A stretch of DNA of 6,547 nucleotides from contig JACCSF010000375.1 in the NCBI GenBank assembly GCA_013813135.1, forward strand, positions 1-6,547. Reading direction: 5' to 3'. Every line of letters begins with the position of its first letter. The stretch's first letter is position 1. Made by a program: the position numbers and the translations under genes. The notes below the pieces were generated by a model. The model did not search any database. It saw nothing but the letters and a program-made list of their open reading frames with translations, and was not told the origin of the DNA. This DNA comes from Thermoleophilaceae bacterium (GTDB taxonomy: Bacteria; Actinomycetota; Thermoleophilia; Solirubrobacterales; Thermoleophilaceae). Below, piece by piece: positions 4,626-6,547 of the stretch.

Positions 4626-6547
4626 CTAGGCAAGCGTCTGCTCCACCTGCTTCTTCTCGTACACCTCGATCACGTCCCCCTCCTTCACATCGGGGTAGTT
4701 CTCGAGCACGATGCCGCACTCCATGCCGGCGGTCACCTCGCGCACGTCGTCCTTGAAGCGGCGCAGCGACCCGATCCGTCCGTCGTAGACGACGGTGCCG
4801 TCGCGCACCAGCCTGCACTGCGCGCCGCGGCGGACGATGCCGTCGGTCACGTACGAGCCGGCGATCGTGCCGACGCGCGACGCCTTGAAGGTGGCGCGCA
4901 CCTCCGCGGCGCCGACCTCCTCCTCGACCTCCACGGCCTCGAGCAGGCCCTCCATGGCGGCCCGCAGCTCCTCGACGATGTTGTAGATCACCGAGTAGGT
5001 GCGGATCTCCACGCCCTCCTGATCGGCGACCTGGGCGGCGTTGCCGACGGGACGGACGTTGAAGCCGATCACGACAGCGTCGGAGGCCGCGGCGAGCATC
5101 ACGTCGGACTCGGAGATGCCGCCCACGCCGTCGCGGATGATGTTGACGGTCACCTGCTCGTGCGGCAAGCGGGCGATCTCGTCGGCGAGCGCCTCCAGCG
5201 AGCCCGCGACGTCGGCCTTGACGACCAGGTTGAGCTCCTTCTCGCCGCGCTCGGCGCGCGCGAGCACGTCCTCGAGGGAGACGCGGCGGGTGGCCTGGCG
5301 CGCGAGCGCAGCCTGCTTGACCCGGATGGCGCGCTCGTTGGCGACGCGACGCGCCTCGCGCTCGTTCTCGACGACGCGGAAGTGCTCACCGGCGGCGGGC
5401 ACGCCGTCGAAGCCGAGGATCTCCACCGGCATGCCCGGGGTCGCCTCCTCCACGCGCTGGCCGCGGTAGTCGTTCATCGCGCGCACGCGGCCCATGTGCT
5501 CGCCGGCGACGATCGCGTCGCCGACCTGGAGGCGGCCGCGGTGCACGAGCAGCGTCACCACGGCCCCGCGGCCGGGGTCGAGCTTCGACTCGATCACGAA
5601 GCCGGACGCGTCGGTGTCCGGGTTGGCCTTGAGCTCCTGGATCTCGGCCAGGGTGACGAGCGTCTCGAGCAGGTCGTCGAGGTTCTCCCTGGTCTTCGCG
5701 GAAACGTCGACGAACTCGGTGTCGCCGCCCCAATCGGCGGGGGTCAGGCCCTGCTGGGCCAGCTCGCCGCGCACGCGGTTGGGGTCGGAGCCCTCCTTGT
5801 CGATCTTGTTGACCGCGACCATGACCGGCACGCCGGCCGCCTTGGCGTGGTCGATTGCCTCGACCGTCTGCGGCATCACGCCGTCGTCGGCCGCCACCAC
5901 GATCACCGCGATGTCGGTGACCTTGGCGCCGCGGGCGCGCATGGCCGTGAAGGCCTCGTGGCCGGGCGTGTCGAGGAACGTGATCGTGTGGTCGTCGTGG
6001 TGGACCTGGTACGCGCCGATGTGCTGGGTGATGCCACCCGCCTCGCCGGCGGCCACCTCGGTCTCGCGGATCGCGTCCAGCAGCGAGGTTTTGCCGTGGT
6101 CGACGTGGCCCATGATCGTGATCACGGGCGGGCGGTCGATCAAGTCCTCGTCGCTGTCCTCGTAGTCCGGGTCGGCCTCGGCCTCCTCGGTCGCGCCGAC
6201 CATGTCGACCCTCTTGCCGAGGGCTTCGGCGAGCACCTCGATGGCCTCGTCGGACAGCGTCTGGGTGAGCGTCGCCATCTCGCCCAGCTCCATCAGCTTC
6301 TTGATCACCTCGGGGGCGCCCAGTTGGAGCGACTCCGCGACTTCCTTGACCGTCGAGCCCGAGCGCACCTGGACCGCCGGGTCCTCCTGGTTCTCGGCCT
6401 CCAGCTTCGCCAGCGCCTCCGCCTCGAGATCGGGCTCGACCCACTGGGGCCGGCGCCGGCGGCCGCGACCGCGGCGCGGGGGCTGAGACTGCTGCGGCGG
6501 AGGGGTCCGGTCGCGCCGGGCGGCCTGGGAATCGATCACCACGCGCC
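4626..6547 (-). CDS. infB: Translation initiation factor IF-2 (N-terminus beyond window)
   Basis: IF-2 is the GTPase that brings initiator tRNA to the 30S subunit and promotes 50S joining. The frame is open to the right edge, so the true start is outside; residue numbers here count from the GTG at 6542. An Arg/Pro/Gln-rich linker (about 8-33) and an acidic stretch (36-54) precede one IF2_N module (about 60-112). The GTPase domain has G1 GHVDHGKT (145-152), G2 with GGIT (169-172), G3 DTPGH (191-195), G4 NKID (245-248) and G5 SAK (281-283). Domain II follows (about 313-400), then domain III (about 435-535) and the C-terminal initiator-tRNA-binding domain (about 545-638), which contains GMECGIVLENYPDVKEGDVIE (606-626). 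All GTPase residues are intact. Since the family usually has further N-terminal sequence, often another IF2_N module, a substantial part is probably missing. It is the first gene in this block and ends in TAG, 42 bases before ylxP. Confidence 0.96.
   Translation of the reverse strand, partial: RVVIDSQAARRDRTPPPQQSQPPRRGRGRRRRPQWVEPDLEAEALAKLEAENQEDPAVQVRSGSTVKEVAESLQLGAPEVIKKLMELGEMATLTQTLSDEAIEVLAEALGKRVDMVGATEEAEADPDYEDSDEDLIDRPPVITIMGHVDHGKTSLLDAIRETEVAAGEAGGITQHIGAYQVHHDDHTITFLDTPGHEAFTAMRARGAKVTDIAVIVVAADDGVMPQTVEAIDHAKAAGVPVMVAVNKIDKEGSDPNRVRGELAQQGLTPADWGGDTEFVDVSAKTRENLDDLLETLVTLAEIQELKANPDTDASGFVIESKLDPGRGAVVTLLVHRGRLQVGDAIVAGEHMGRVRAMNDYRGQRVEEATPGMPVEILGFDGVPAAGEHFRVVENEREARRVANERAIRVKQAALARQATRRVSLEDVLARAERGEKELNLVVKADVAGSLEALADEIARLPHEQVTVNIIRDGVGGISESDVMLAAASDAVVIGFNVRPVGNAAQVADQEGVEIRTYSVIYNIVEELRAAMEGLLEAVEVEEEVGAAEVRATFKASRVGTIAGSYVTDGIVRRGAQCRLVRDGTVVYDGRIGSLRRFKDDVREVTAGMECGIVLENYPDVKEGDVIEVYEKKQVEQTLA

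Noticed and set aside
5386..6444. Minus-strand frame of about 352 codons inside infB
   Set aside because: Out-of-frame shadow of the IF-2 GTPase region, made of Arg/Gly/Asp repeats produced by codon bias.
1..6547. Mobile element, CRISPR, prophage or new defence system
   Set aside because: No direct repeats, transposase, integrase, array or accessory genes were seen; the window is conserved housekeeping content throughout.

Overview
The window holds one uninterrupted block of housekeeping genes, all read from the minus strand. In transcription order (high to low coordinates) they are infB (translation initiation factor IF-2, 5' end cut by the window edge), a ylxP-like DUF503 gene, rbfA (30S maturation), an nrnA-type DHH/DHHA1 phosphoesterase gene, truB (tRNA pseudouridine-55 synthase), ribF (bifunctional riboflavin kinase / FAD synthetase), rpsO (ribosomal protein S15), an AhpE/BCP-like peroxiredoxin gene, and pnp (polynucleotide phosphorylase, cut at its 3' end). 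I see no convincing gene on the plus strand; its long open frames are the antisense shadows expected in such GC-rich DNA. No rRNA, tRNA, CRISPR, insertion sequence or phage signal was seen.

The DNA is very GC-rich, with strong G/C third-position bias and GTG and TTG starts. The order infB-ylxP-rbfA-...-truB-ribF-rpsO-pnp is the classic Gram-positive layout, and nrnA directly after rbfA is typical of Actinobacteria. I infer a high-GC actinobacterium, possibly a deep-branching class such as Thermoleophilia. The class assignment is a guess from the style of the proteins, not a measured placement.

The layout is very compact. From ylxP to the peroxiredoxin, every junction is either a 4-nt start/stop overlap (ATGA three times plus one GTGA) or a 1-nt gap. 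These genes are probably one mRNA with coupled translation. Only two real spacers exist. The 42-nt infB-ylxP gap contains a GC-rich hairpin. The 104-nt gap before pnp contains a long inverted repeat and a second small hairpin next to a clear Shine-Dalgarno sequence.

The genes serve one theme: starting translation (IF-2), building and modifying the small subunit and tRNA (RbfA, S15, TruB), and turning RNA over (PNPase, with NrnA clearing the short oligonucleotides left behind). RibF supplies FMN and FAD. The peroxiredoxin is the outsider, placed exactly between rpsO and pnp, which are usually adjacent. I found no strong candidate for a wholly new system. The points most worth a second look are the peroxiredoxin insertion, the structured pnp leader, and shortened segments in RibF and TruB.
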